Of a stretch of DNA of 50,369 nucleotides, positions 17,905 to 26,372 are shown in pieces. The notes under the pieces were generated by a model. The model searched no databases, was not told the origin of the DNA, and worked only from the letters and a program-made list of their open reading frames with translations. Made by a program: the position numbers and the translations under genes. Positions within the stretch are counted from its first letter, which is position 1, and every line of letters starts with the position of its first letter. Source of the stretch: Flavobacteriales bacterium (GTDB taxonomy: Bacteria > Bacteroidota > Bacteroidia > Flavobacteriales_D > Sanyastnellaceae); contig PKDW01000127.1 in assembly GCA_002863145.1 (NCBI GenBank), positions 1 to 50,369 of the forward strand. Reading direction: 5' to 3'.

Positions 17905-19413
17905 ATGGGCATTGTCGCCAAACAATCCGCACGGAACAGCGTGGCCTTGGTCACGGGGCTTCTGCTGGGCGCGATCAACACGATGTACGTCTTGCCCAAG
18001 GCCTTCGAGGGGTTTGAAGAAGGATGGGGATTGTTGCGGATTTTGACGGCGTGGGGCACCATTTTGGCCCAAATCCTCGCCCTCGGCTCCCCCAGCGCCA
18101 TCCTCCGATTCCTGCCTCACGCCTCTGACGCCAAGCGCGAGTCCGCCATGCTTACCACCCTGTGTCTGTTTCCGGCCGTGGCGCTGGCGGTGGTGGGGGT
18201 AGTGTCCACGTTTGCGGGGGCAAATGCGCTTCTGGCTTTGGACGCCAATGCAGGCTGGCTTCTCGAAGATCGCGTCGGGGCGTTTGTGTTCATGGCTGGC
18301 GCGTATTTGGCCATGTTGCTCCTCAAAGCCGCCCTTGTTCACCGCATGCGCACGGTCGCCGTGACGGTCATCCAAGAGGTTTGGCTCAAGGGCACCTACC
18401 TCGCCCTGGCGGTCTTGTATCTGCAAGGTCTGATGCCCTTCGAGACGTTCTTTCGGTGGTTCCTCTACAGCTACGCCGCTGCGGTGGTGTTGATGTTTGG
18501 AGAAGCCTGGGGTGGCGGTGCCCGGCTTGGACAACCTGAGCTGCGCAAGGACGTTGGTCCGTTCTTCGAATACGGGATGTTCGCACTGATGAACAACGGC
18601 GCGAGGACCGTGGCGAAGAACCTCGACTTCGTGATGGTGGGGGCCCTGCTCGGCCTTGCCGCCGTGCCGCGTTACACCTTCGCCTTCTTCATTGCCACCG
18701 TGGTGTCCATGCCTTTGCGGGCCATGTCGCCCATCCTTCGGTCCCTCACGTCCAAGGCCGTGGCCGCTCAGGGCGCCAAACAAAGCGGACCTCAATTGCA
18801 GCAAGCCGCGCGGGTTCAACTCGCCGTGACTGCAGCCATCCTCGTGGCCATTCTCGCCGGCATGCCCGCCCTCGACCTCGCCTTGCCCGAGAATTACCAA
18901 GGACTTCGTTGGGTCGTTTTGGCCGTGGGCATGGCGTTTGTGGCTGAGGCGTCAGGAGGAACCGCAGGCCCCATTTTGCAGTTCTCCGAACGCTACAAAC
19001 TCGCGCTGCCCATCAACCTCGGATTGGTCGTGATGACCTTGATCACCAACTACGCCTTCATGCAATGGCTGGGCTGGGACATTGAAGGCGCTGCACTCGC
19101 CACAGGCCTCACTGGGGTGTGGAACATGGGCTGGCGCACCAGCCTGATGTGGAGGTTGTTCCGCATCCATCCGTTCTCTCTTCAGTGGTTCACCGTCGGG
19201 TTCATCGCCCTTGTTGTGGCTGGCGTGTCCTTCGTTGTGGACATCCCCGTCAGCGCGAGCTCCTGGAGTCAGCCCGCCCAACTGGCACTCGCCCTGCTTC
19301 GAGGTGGGATTGCCGGAGGCCTCGTGTTGGGCGGTTGTTGGACGTTTGGCTGCCTTCCCGAGGTGACCACCGAAATGAAAAAGCGCCTGAACCGAACTGG
19401 AACAGGCGCTTGA
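17905..19413 (+). CDS. Polysaccharide/lipopolysaccharide flippase (MVF/PST superfamily)
   Basis: A 502-residue inner-membrane protein with about 12-14 hydrophobic segments. The first is SVALVTGLLLGAINTMYVLP, and later ones include FPAVALAVVGVVSTFAGANA, FIALVVAGVSFVVDI and GGIAGGLVLGGCWTFG. The opening MGIVAKQSARNSVALVTG and the loop VAKNLDFVMVGALLGLAAV are typical of Wzx-like exporters, which flip lipid-linked sugar units to the periplasmic face for O-antigen or capsule assembly. The length is normal. There are no glycosyltransferase genes nearby, so the substrate cannot be guessed. It starts 9 bases after the AddB-like gene. Its last codons contain a hairpin that looks like the terminator of the convergent DUF2147 gene. 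Confidence 0.85.
   Translation: MGIVAKQSARNSVALVTGLLLGAINTMYVLPKAFEGFEEGWGLLRILTAWGTILAQILALGSPSAILRFLPHASDAKRESAMLTTLCLFPAVALAVVGVVSTFAGANALLALDANAGWLLEDRVGAFVFMAGAYLAMLLLKAALVHRMRTVAVTVIQEVWLKGTYLALAVLYLQGLMPFETFFRWFLYSYAAAVVLMFGEAWGGGARLGQPELRKDVGPFFEYGMFALMNNGARTVAKNLDFVMVGALLGLAAVPRYTFAFFIATVVSMPLRAMSPILRSLTSKAVAAQGAKQSGPQLQQAARVQLAVTAAILVAILAGMPALDLALPENYQGLRWVVLAVGMAFVAEASGGTAGPILQFSERYKLALPINLGLVVMTLITNYAFMQWLGWDIEGAALATGLTGVWNMGWRTSLMWRLFRIHPFSLQWFTVGFIALVVAGVSFVVDIPVSASSWSQPAQLALALLRGGIAGGLVLGGCWTFGCLPEVTTEMKKRLNRTGTGA
19377..19411 (-). terminator. Rho-independent terminator of the DUF2147 gene, inside the flippase 3' end
   Basis: AAGCGCCTG (19381-19389) and CAGGCGCTT (19403-19411) form a perfect 9-bp stem with a 13-base loop. 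On the minus strand the stem is followed by a run of five T (complement of 19378-19382), so it fits termination of the minus-strand gene that ends at 19432. It overlaps the last codons of the plus-strand flippase gene. Confidence 0.7.
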
Positions 19414-19431
19414 TTCGACCAGGCCGAGAGG

Positions 19432-19878
19432 TCATTCCTTGACGCGGTACCACTCTTGGGTGCGGAACAAGAACAAGATGTAGCCTCGGACCTTCAGGGT
19501 GTCGTAGTCGCCGTCCTCAAACCACATTTCGCAGTCGTACACGCTCCCCTTCTTGGGATCGCAAATGGTGCCATCTTCCCACTCCCACTCTTCGTCAAAT
19601 TCCATGTCGCGCACGATTTCCATGCCCAACACGCGCTTGTCCTTGCGGTCGTCCTCACACTTGTCGCAATACGGATCCTGATCTTCCTCTGGGAGGCGGA
19701 ACAGCTCCACAACCTGGCCGTAAAACTTGCCGTCGCGTTCTGTGATTTCAACGATGCTTTTGATGCGACCAGTTTCGTCGTCTTTGGTCTTCCACTTGCC
19801 GAGCAAGGGGTTGCTTTGAGCCCACGTGGCGCCCATGCCGAGCACCAAGGCCAAACCGAGGGATAAGAATTGCTTCAT
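19432..19878 (-). CDS. DUF2147 domain-containing exported protein
   Basis: A 148-residue protein with a signal peptide (MKQFLSLGLALVLGMGATWA, then Q), so periplasmic or surface-exposed. The mature part opens with NPLLGKWKTKDDETGRIKS and VEITERDGKFYGQVVELF, the usual start of DUF2147, a calycin-like beta-barrel fold of unknown function. A Cys pair (DPYCDKCEDD), then GMEIVRDMEF and the closing GYILFLFRTQEWYRV, are also typical. Length is normal. I chose the ATG at 19878 because it starts the signal peptide. A near-match to the -7 box, TACTTTG (19884-19890, one base shorter than consensus), ends 5 bases upstream. Its 3' end faces the flippase gene and has its own terminator hairpin. No function can be assigned. 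Confidence 0.88.
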   Translation of the reverse strand: MKQFLSLGLALVLGMGATWAQSNPLLGKWKTKDDETGRIKSIVEITERDGKFYGQVVELFRLPEEDQDPYCDKCEDDRKDKRVLGMEIVRDMEFDEEWEWEDGTICDPKKGSVYDCEMWFEDGDYDTLKVRGYILFLFRTQEWYRVKE

Positions 19879-19932
19879 GGGCTCAAAGTACTTCACGGCA
19901 ACACGATTCCCAATCACCCCCTGAGAAGTTGC

Positions 19933-20883
19933 TCAAACCCCAGAGCCTGAAAACTTCTCGCGCGCTTCTCGGCGCGCTTTTTCAATGCTTGCGTCCAACT
20001 CGAACCCGAGGAGCAAAACGGCGCTGTTGGCGTTGACCCAGACCAGCGCCAGCATCAGCGTGCCCAACGATCCGTACAACCGGTTGTAGGTGTTCAATTG
20101 GGCGATGAAGAAACTGAATCCCACCGACAGCAACACCGTCAAAATCGTGGTCATGGCGGCACCCGGGGTGGCCGTACGCCACTTCAGGCGGTCCCAATGA
20201 CCCACGTTGTAAAGCAGCGTCACAGAACTGTAGATCAGCGCCACGGCGCCCACCCAGCGCGCCAGGTTGAACCACTTCAGCGATTCCCCAGGCAGCCATC
20301 CCCGCCCCGACATCCACGTCAGCAAATCGCCACTGAAACCAATCAGCAACACGGCCACCCCGAGAAGCACCACGAGGAGAACCAGCAAGAACATGGACCA
20401 GATGCGAATGAGCCAGGGATTTCCTTTTTGGTCGAGCAACGCGCTTTCGTTGAACCCCGACAACACCGCATGGACGCTGCTCGACGCGTAATACAAAGTC
20501 AGCACAAAACCGACGGACAGCAGCGCCCCTTGCGTCTTGCCCAACAAGTCGGCCACCGTTTGCTCGAAAAGGCTCACCGTATCGCCGGGAAACAGCAACA
20601 ACAGGGCATCCATGACCGCCTCCGTCTCCAGCGGGGTGTGCGGAAGCACGCTCAGCACAAAAATGACCGCGGGAAAAAAAGCGAGGAACAGCCGGAAGGA
20701 AATGGCGGCAGCCCGCGTGGCCACGGCGCCGTTGATCAAGCCCACGAGGAAAAACCGAAGGACGTCGTAGACGTTCATCCCCTCCTGCCCCCATGGCTGA
20801 AGTCGCCGCAAGAACGCTTGCAAACGCTGAAGGAACCGGCGCGAGGCCAGCCAACGAAAAAAAGGTCCGTCTGGCAAACTCAT
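19933..20883 (-). CDS. YihY/BrkB family inner-membrane protein
   Basis: A 316-residue protein with about six membrane segments. The family signature is seen in NGAVATRAAAISFRLFLAFF, then AVIFVLSVLPHTPLE, LLSVGFVLTLYYASSSVHA, FLLVLLVVLLGVAVLLIGF, and the late NRLYGSLGTLMLALVWVNAN followed by AVLLLGFELDA. The family was once annotated as ribonuclease BN, which is wrong; the true role is unclear, perhaps transport. The start overlaps the nadC stop by 4 bases (ATGA), so both are translated from one mRNA. The gap of 54 bases to the DUF2147 gene downstream holds no strong terminator, so that gene may also be read through from here. Confidence 0.92.
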   Translation of the reverse strand: MSLPDGPFFRWLASRRFLQRLQAFLRRLQPWGQEGMNVYDVLRFFLVGLINGAVATRAAAISFRLFLAFFPAVIFVLSVLPHTPLETEAVMDALLLLFPGDTVSLFEQTVADLLGKTQGALLSVGFVLTLYYASSSVHAVLSGFNESALLDQKGNPWLIRIWSMFLLVLLVVLLGVAVLLIGFSGDLLTWMSGRGWLPGESLKWFNLARWVGAVALIYSSVTLLYNVGHWDRLKWRTATPGAAMTTILTVLLSVGFSFFIAQLNTYNRLYGSLGTLMLALVWVNANSAVLLLGFELDASIEKARREAREKFSGSGV

Positions 20884-21749
20884 CCGAGGGTCGGTTGGGT
20901 TTTGAGGGACAAATCGAGGCTCTTCACACTGTGCGTCAACGCCCCCATGGACACGAAGTCCACGCCCGCTTCGCCATAGGCGCGCAGGTTGGACAAGTCG
21001 ATGCCGCCAGACGCCTCCAGGGGCAGGCGGCCTGCCACATGGGCCACGGCCTCCTTGACCTGGGCCGGCGAGAAGTTGTCGAGCAGCAAGCGCTCGAGTT
21101 TCAAACCCGCGGCCTCGGACGCCGCCAAGGCTTCGTTCAATTCAACCATCGAACGCACCTCGACCACCACAGGAACCCGGGGCTCTCCGTCTTCGAAGTA
21201 TGCCTGCACACCCGCAAGGGCCGCCGTCATGCTTCCCGCGTAATCCACGTGGTTGTCCTTGATCAAAATCATGTCGTACAACCCCATGCGGTGGTTGACG
21301 CCCCCGCCCAACCTCACGCCCCACTTTTCAAAGGCGCGAAGCCCGGGCGTGGTTTTGCGGGTGTCCAAGACCCGGGTCGGCGTGCCCGCAAGCACATCCA
21401 TGGCCTTGCGCGTCGTGGTGGCCACGCCGCTCATGCGCTGCATGAAGTTCAGGGCGAGCCGCTCGGAACCCAAGATGCTTCGTGCGTTGCCCTGAATGCG
21501 AATCACCACGTCGCCCACCTCCACTGCAGCGCCATCTGCCACCTTGGCCTCGAACACCACCTTGGGGTCCACGCGCTTGAACACTTCGCGCGCCACCTCT
21601 ATGCCGGCGACCACGCCCGCTTCTTTGGCCAAAATGAACCCCTCGTGGGACAAGGTCGCAGGCACGCTCGAATTCGACGTACAATCGCCACGGCCCAAAT
21701 CCTCTTCCAGCGCCCAATCCAGCATGCGCAACATGTGCTGATCCATCAT
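20880..21749 (-). CDS. nadC: Nicotinate-nucleotide diphosphorylase (carboxylating), NadC
   Basis: A 289-residue cytoplasmic enzyme converting quinolinate and PRPP to nicotinate mononucleotide in de novo NAD synthesis. Characteristic segments are WALEEDLGRGDCTS, LNFMQRMSGVATTT, VLDTRKTTPGLRAFEKWGVR, GGVNHRMGLYDMILIKDNH, VVVEVRSMVELNEAL, LLLDNFSP and LEASGGIDLSNLRAYGEAGVDF; the quinolinate-binding Arg and Lys residues fall within these. Length is normal. I chose the ATG at 21749 because a perfect TAnnTTCG box ends 4 bases before it; the ATG one codon in, at 21746, is an alternative. It is divergent from rlmH across only 31 bases and coupled to the YihY gene by a 4-base overlap. Confidence 0.97.
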   Translation of the reverse strand: MMDQHMLRMLDWALEEDLGRGDCTSNSSVPATLSHEGFILAKEAGVVAGIEVAREVFKRVDPKVVFEAKVADGAAVEVGDVVIRIQGNARSILGSERLALNFMQRMSGVATTTRKAMDVLAGTPTRVLDTRKTTPGLRAFEKWGVRLGGGVNHRMGLYDMILIKDNHVDYAGSMTAALAGVQAYFEDGEPRVPVVVEVRSMVELNEALAASEAAGLKLERLLLDNFSPAQVKEAVAHVAGRLPLEASGGIDLSNLRAYGEAGVDFVSMGALTHSVKSLDLSLKTQPTLG

Positions 21750-21753
21750 GCCG

Positions 21754-21761
21754 CGAAGATA
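21754..21761 (-). promoter_or_regulatory. -7 box of the nadC promoter (leaderless type)
   Basis: On the minus strand TATCTTCG ends 4 bases (CGGC) before the ATG at 21749. A TTG about 22 bases further upstream, inside the rlmH start, could be the -33 element. The predicted transcript starts at or next to the start codon. Confidence 0.6.
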
Positions 21762-21768
21762 CCCGTCC

Positions 21769-21776
21769 TACCTTTG
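21769..21776 (+). promoter_or_regulatory. -7 box of the rlmH promoter (leaderless type)
   Basis: TACCTTTG, a perfect TAnnTTTG match, ends 4 bases (CGGC) before the ATG at 21781. It faces the nadC box in a 31-base intergenic region whose outer bases form an imperfect palindrome (GCCGCGAAG... and ...CTTTGCGGC). I see no clear -33 element; its position would fall near the nadC start. Confidence 0.65.
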
Positions 21777-21780
21777 CGGC

Positions 21781-22257
21781 ATGCAATTGAGTTTGATTGC
21801 CATTGGCGCCACTTCACAACCTTGGGTCAAGGACGGGGTGGAGATGTACAACAAACGCCTCTCGCGCTACACCAAATATCAGTACACCGAGACGCCCAAC
21901 CTGAAAGGCAAGCACGCCAAAGCCGATCCCGCGCGCATGATGAAAGAGGAGGCTGCCTTGGCCGACAAACACCTTCAAGGGGTCGACCACCTCATCCTCC
22001 TCGACGAGCACGGAACTCAAATGAGCTCCGTCCAGTTGTCGAAGCACCTGCAAGGATTGATGAACCGCGGATTGCGCCACACCGCCTTCCTCATTGGTGG
22101 TCCGTACGGGTTTGACCCTTCGCTGCGCGCCAAGGCACACGGCACCTGGTCCCTGAGCAAGCTCACCTTCCCACATGAGCTCATCCGCATCTGCGCAGCC
22201 GAACAGCTGTACCGCGCGCACACCATTCTCAAAGGCGAGCCGTACCACCATCCCTGA
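21781..22257 (+). CDS. rlmH: 23S rRNA (pseudouridine1915-N3)-methyltransferase RlmH
   Basis: A 158-residue SPOUT-class methyltransferase that methylates pseudouridine 1915 in helix 69 of 23S rRNA using S-adenosylmethionine. Visible family marks: opening MQLSLIAIGATSQPWVKDGV, then YNKRLSRYTKYQYTETP, LILLDEHGTQMSS, and the knot-forming FLIGGPYGFDP followed by TFPHELIRICAAEQLYRAH and ILKGEPYHH at the C-terminus. Length is the family norm. The ATG at 21781 is preferred because it begins the conserved first strand and sits 4 bases after a perfect -7 box; an earlier in-frame ATG at 21748 would overlap the divergent nadC start. The gene is followed by a strong hairpin at 22303-22340. Confidence 0.96.
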   Translation: MQLSLIAIGATSQPWVKDGVEMYNKRLSRYTKYQYTETPNLKGKHAKADPARMMKEEAALADKHLQGVDHLILLDEHGTQMSSVQLSKHLQGLMNRGLRHTAFLIGGPYGFDPSLRAKAHGTWSLSKLTFPHELIRICAAEQLYRAHTILKGEPYHHP

Positions 22258-22302
22258 GGATCCTCCTTTCGCGGGTCGAATTCCCTGAAACGAATTCCCC
22301 CA

Positions 22303-22340
22303 AACGCAACAACGCGACCCGAGGGTCGCGTTGTTGCGTT
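22303..22340. terminator. Perfect 18-bp inverted repeat between convergent rlmH and atpC
   Basis: AACGCAACAACGCGACCC (22303-22320) and its exact reverse complement (22323-22340) are separated by only GA, giving a very stable hairpin. It sits between the ends of convergent genes, so it probably stops transcription from both sides. A U-tract is weak in both directions (three T on the minus side, none on the plus side), so it may act as a transcript-end stabiliser as much as an intrinsic terminator. Confidence 0.7.
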
Positions 22341-22356
22341 GCAATGTGATGTCGAC

Positions 22357-22590
22357 TTACTCTGCGAGCACCGTCACCACGTTGTTGAGCACTTCTACGC
22401 TGCCGCCGTTGACGTCGAACGTTTGTTCACCGCCTTCCGTGCGCACCAGCACTTGACCCGCCTTGAGCGTGGTCACGAGGGCGGCGTGGTTGTTCAAAAT
22501 GCCCAAGCTTCCATCTGACCCTGGCAACCCCACAAACGTGGCTTCTCCAGAGAACAAGGTGGTGTCAGGTGTGAGGATGTCAACCGTCAT
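22357..22590 (-). CDS. atpC: F1F0 ATP synthase epsilon subunit (short form)
   Basis: A 77-residue protein matching only the N-terminal beta-sandwich of the epsilon subunit: TVDILTPDTTLFSGEATFV, then LPGSDGSLGILNNHAALVTT and LKAGQVLVRTEGGEQTFDV, ending VEVLNNVVTVLAE. The helical C-terminal hairpin found in many epsilon subunits, which can inhibit ATP hydrolysis, is absent. Short forms of this kind occur in other Bacteroidota. The subunit sits in the F1 central stalk at the inner membrane. It follows atpD by 11 bases on the same strand, so it is in one operon with it. The other ATP synthase genes are not in this window, as expected for the phylum. Confidence 0.93.
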   Translation of the reverse strand: MTVDILTPDTTLFSGEATFVGLPGSDGSLGILNNHAALVTTLKAGQVLVRTEGGEQTFDVNGGSVEVLNNVVTVLAE

Positions 22591-22601
22591 GATGGTCTTG
22601 A

Positions 22602-24107
<1,506 letters not shown>

Positions 24108-24126
24108 TTACGTGTGAAATCGAAGG

Positions 24127-24134
24127 CAAAAATA
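24127..24134 (-). promoter_or_regulatory. -7 box of the atpD-atpC operon
   Basis: On the minus strand TATTTTTG matches TAnnTTTG exactly and lies 28 bases before the atpD ATG. Unlike several other genes here, this operon would have a short but real 5' leader. I see no clear -33 element. Confidence 0.5.
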
Positions 24135-24160
24135 GTTCGTTCACCTCGAAATTCCGCACC

Positions 24161-24168
24161 TAACTTTG
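24161..24168 (+). promoter_or_regulatory. -7 box of the ribF promoter (leaderless type)
   Basis: TAACTTTG matches TAnnTTTG exactly and ends 4 bases (CACA) before the GTG at 24173. TTCG at 24136-24139, with a 21-base spacer, is a possible weak -33 element. The layout supports GTG at 24173 as the true start. Confidence 0.6.
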
Positions 24169-24172
24169 CACA

Positions 24173-25150
24173 GTGCGAGTGCATCACCACGCATCCGAAT
24201 TTCCTACCCCTTCTGAAGGCGCCCGACGGACGGTTTTGACCGTCGGCACGTTTGATGGGGTTCACGCTGGACACCGCGCTGTTCTCCAGCAATTGCGAGA
24301 AGTTGCGGCCAAATACGATGCCGAGACCACCCTGCTGAGCTTCCACCCCCACCCTCGAACAGTGCTCGACCCCGAACGCCATGGGTTGGAACTTTTGAAC
24401 ACCTTGGACGAACGCCTCTCCTTGTTGGAAGATGCCGGACTCGACAATGTGGTCCTGCACCCCTTCACGTTGTCCCTTGCCCGCATGACCCCTTGGGAGT
24501 ATGCCAAGAGCTTGATGGGCGATTGCATTCAACCCGTGGCTGTGGTGATCGGCGACGACCACCGGTTTGGGCGTAACCGGGCGGGCGACTTCTCCACGTT
24601 GCAGACGCTGGGAGAGGCCTTGGGCTTCCAAGTGGAAGCCCTCGACGCGCACCGCGTGGAAGATGTGCGGGTCAGTTCCACCAAGGTCCGTCAGACCCTC
24701 CGAGAGGGCAACGTGGCCGAGGCCAACACATGGCTCGGCGTCCCCTACCCCACGACAGGGCGCGTCGTGCATGGCAACGCCATGGGGCGCGAGCTCGGCT
24801 TCCCCACGGCCAACCTCGAATTGTCCGATCCGTTGAAGTTGATGCCCGCACAGGGCGTCTACGCCGTGTGGTGCCAAACCCCGGACCAACAATGGCATCC
24901 TGCCATGGCCAACGTCGGCACCCGCCCCACCTTTCACAAAGACGCCCGGCCGTCCCTCGAGGTGCACCTCCTCGGCGCCGAAGGCGATTGGTACGGCGCC
25001 GACCTCCATTTGCGATGGATGCATTGGATGCGCAGCGAGGTGAAGTTCGCCTCAAGGGACGACCTGCAGTCGGCCCTGCAGGCCGACCGCGAGCGGGCCC
25101 TGTCCCTCCTCACCGGCACAAGTCCCCACGGGTCAAGCAGCGCGGTTTGA
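24173..25150 (+). CDS. ribF: Bifunctional riboflavin kinase / FAD synthetase RibF
   Basis: A 325-residue cytoplasmic enzyme that phosphorylates riboflavin to FMN and adenylates FMN to FAD. The N-terminal nucleotidyltransferase domain shows LTVGTFDGVHAGHRAVLQQL (the HxGH-type motif), LLSFHPHPRTVL and VVIGDDHRFGRNRAGD. The C-terminal kinase domain shows TGRVVHGNAMGRELGFPTAN (the GxP-T-A-N motif), GVYAVWC, MANVGTRPTF and LEVHLLGAEGDWYG. Length is normal. A GTG start at 24173 gives MRVHHHASEFP, which lines up with the usual N-terminus, and sits 4 bases after a perfect -7 box; a second in-frame GTG at 24179 is possible. Three genes follow closely on the same strand. Confidence 0.96.
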   Translation: MRVHHHASEFPTPSEGARRTVLTVGTFDGVHAGHRAVLQQLREVAAKYDAETTLLSFHPHPRTVLDPERHGLELLNTLDERLSLLEDAGLDNVVLHPFTLSLARMTPWEYAKSLMGDCIQPVAVVIGDDHRFGRNRAGDFSTLQTLGEALGFQVEALDAHRVEDVRVSSTKVRQTLREGNVAEANTWLGVPYPTTGRVVHGNAMGRELGFPTANLELSDPLKLMPAQGVYAVWCQTPDQQWHPAMANVGTRPTFHKDARPSLEVHLLGAEGDWYGADLHLRWMHWMRSEVKFASRDDLQSALQADRERALSLLTGTSPHGSSSAV

Positions 25151-25176
25151 ACGTTTCGACCGAACTTTGAGCAACC

Positions 25177-25854
25177 ATGATTCCCGTATGTCAAGCCCCA
25201 TTCTTGTTCAAGCGACTTGCGGCATTCGTGCTGCTTTCTTGGGGTCTTCCGGGGCTTTCTTGGGGCCAAGCGCGTCGCGAGGTGATCGTGGACTTGCCCG
25301 AGGATGTGGTGTGGTACGACGACGTGGAAACGGCCGTGCAAGCACAACGCAAAGGAGCGGTGGTCTTGGCGTTGGACCTCAGCCGTCAACGGCTCAAGGA
25401 TCTGCCGCCCGATTTGATGTTGCTGGAGGATTTGACCTATTTGCTCGCCAGCAGAAACCGGCTCGACCACTTTCCTGATTGGCTTGCGGACATGACCGAC
25501 CTGAAGGCTGTGGTGGCAGACCACAACCGGTTCAGGAATTTTCCAGAGGTCCTGTTTCGCATGCCCCACCTCAGGCAGATCAGCATGGGGGACAACGAAC
25601 TCCAAGGCATTCCCTTGGACATCGACCTCATTGCCGACTTGGAAGTGCTCAGCCTTTGGAGCAACCTCTTGGCTGCCTTTCCCGCGTCGCTTGGCAACCT
25701 CGAACAGCTCCAAATCCTGGATCTCCTCCACAACGAAATGACCGTGGAAGAGCAGGGCATGCTCATGGCCTTGTTGCCCAACGTGCAATTGAACTTCTCC
25801 GAGCCTTGTGATTGTGATTTCGACACAGGATTTCAAAGTTATCCCTCGGAATGA
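25177..25854 (+). CDS. Exported leucine-rich-repeat protein
   Basis: A 225-residue protein with a signal peptide (FVLLSWGLPGLSWGQA, cleavage near residue 31). After a short region (REVIVDLPEDVVWYDDVETA) come about six leucine-rich repeats of 23 residues: VLALDLSRQRLKDLPPDL, LTYLLASRNRLDHFPDWLA, LKAVVADHNRFRNFPEVLF, LRQISMGDNELQGIPLDI, LEVLSLWSNLLAAFPASLG and LQILDLLHNEMTVEEQG. The C-terminus has two Cys (PCDCDFD), which may cap the solenoid. The fold binds proteins; the partner is unknown. It lies 26 bases after ribF and overlaps the NadR-like gene by 4 bases, an odd place for a secreted protein. A box GAACTTTG (25162-25169) 7 bases upstream may be its own promoter. Confidence 0.88.
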   Translation: MIPVCQAPFLFKRLAAFVLLSWGLPGLSWGQARREVIVDLPEDVVWYDDVETAVQAQRKGAVVLALDLSRQRLKDLPPDLMLLEDLTYLLASRNRLDHFPDWLADMTDLKAVVADHNRFRNFPEVLFRMPHLRQISMGDNELQGIPLDIDLIADLEVLSLWSNLLAAFPASLGNLEQLQILDLLHNEMTVEEQGMLMALLPNVQLNFSEPCDCDFDTGFQSYPSE

Positions 25855-26372
25855 GTGAGGTCGTGACAGCACCTTTCCGCCGGGTCGTCTTGACCGGGGT
25901 GGAGTGCTCCGGAAAAACCACCCTTTCCAAGCAATTGGCCACCCACTTGGGTTGGGCCTGGGTGCCCGAACACGCTCGGACCCACAAAGAAGTGCGCTCG
26001 GGGCAAGTCTCAGAATCCACCTTTGACGCGCTTCACGAATCCCAAACCGCCGCGGCCGCCCAAGCGCAGGCGACGCACCCTGGGGTGATCTGCGACACTG
26101 GAGATTTGGTGTTGCGGTTGTGGTCAGAAGCCGAACTCGACTTCAGTTGGCACCCATTGATGCCGCCCAATCCTCGGGTGGATTTGCACATCCTTTGTCC
26201 TGTCCTCGAAACGTGGGAGGAGGATCCCCTTCGAACCTTGCCGAGGCTGGAAGATCGCCTTGCCCTTGAGGCGAAGTACCGCGCCCACCTCAAGCTCCGG
26301 CCCCACATCGTGGCAGAGGGAGACACCCCTGAGGAACGATTGAAACACGTCTTGAGTCAGTGGCCATGGTGA
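25851..26372 (+). CDS. NadR-like P-loop kinase (putative ribosylnicotinamide kinase)
   Basis: A 173-residue P-loop protein with Walker A GVECSGKTT (residues 16-24), then VPEHARTHKE, a switch region VICDTGDLVLRLWSEAE, and LHILCPVLETWEEDPLRTLP. This is the layout of the C-terminal kinase domain of NadR and related AAA_28 proteins, which phosphorylate nicotinamide riboside to NMN. The gene directly overlaps pnuC, which encodes the transporter for nicotinamide riboside or mononucleotide, so a role in NAD salvage is well supported by context. The DNA-binding and adenylyltransferase parts of full NadR are absent; another enzyme would have to finish NAD synthesis. The ATG overlaps the stop of the LRR gene by 4 bases. 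Confidence 0.85.
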   Translation: MSEVVTAPFRRVVLTGVECSGKTTLSKQLATHLGWAWVPEHARTHKEVRSGQVSESTFDALHESQTAAAAQAQATHPGVICDTGDLVLRLWSEAELDFSWHPLMPPNPRVDLHILCPVLETWEEDPLRTLPRLEDRLALEAKYRAHLKLRPHIVAEGDTPEERLKHVLSQWPW

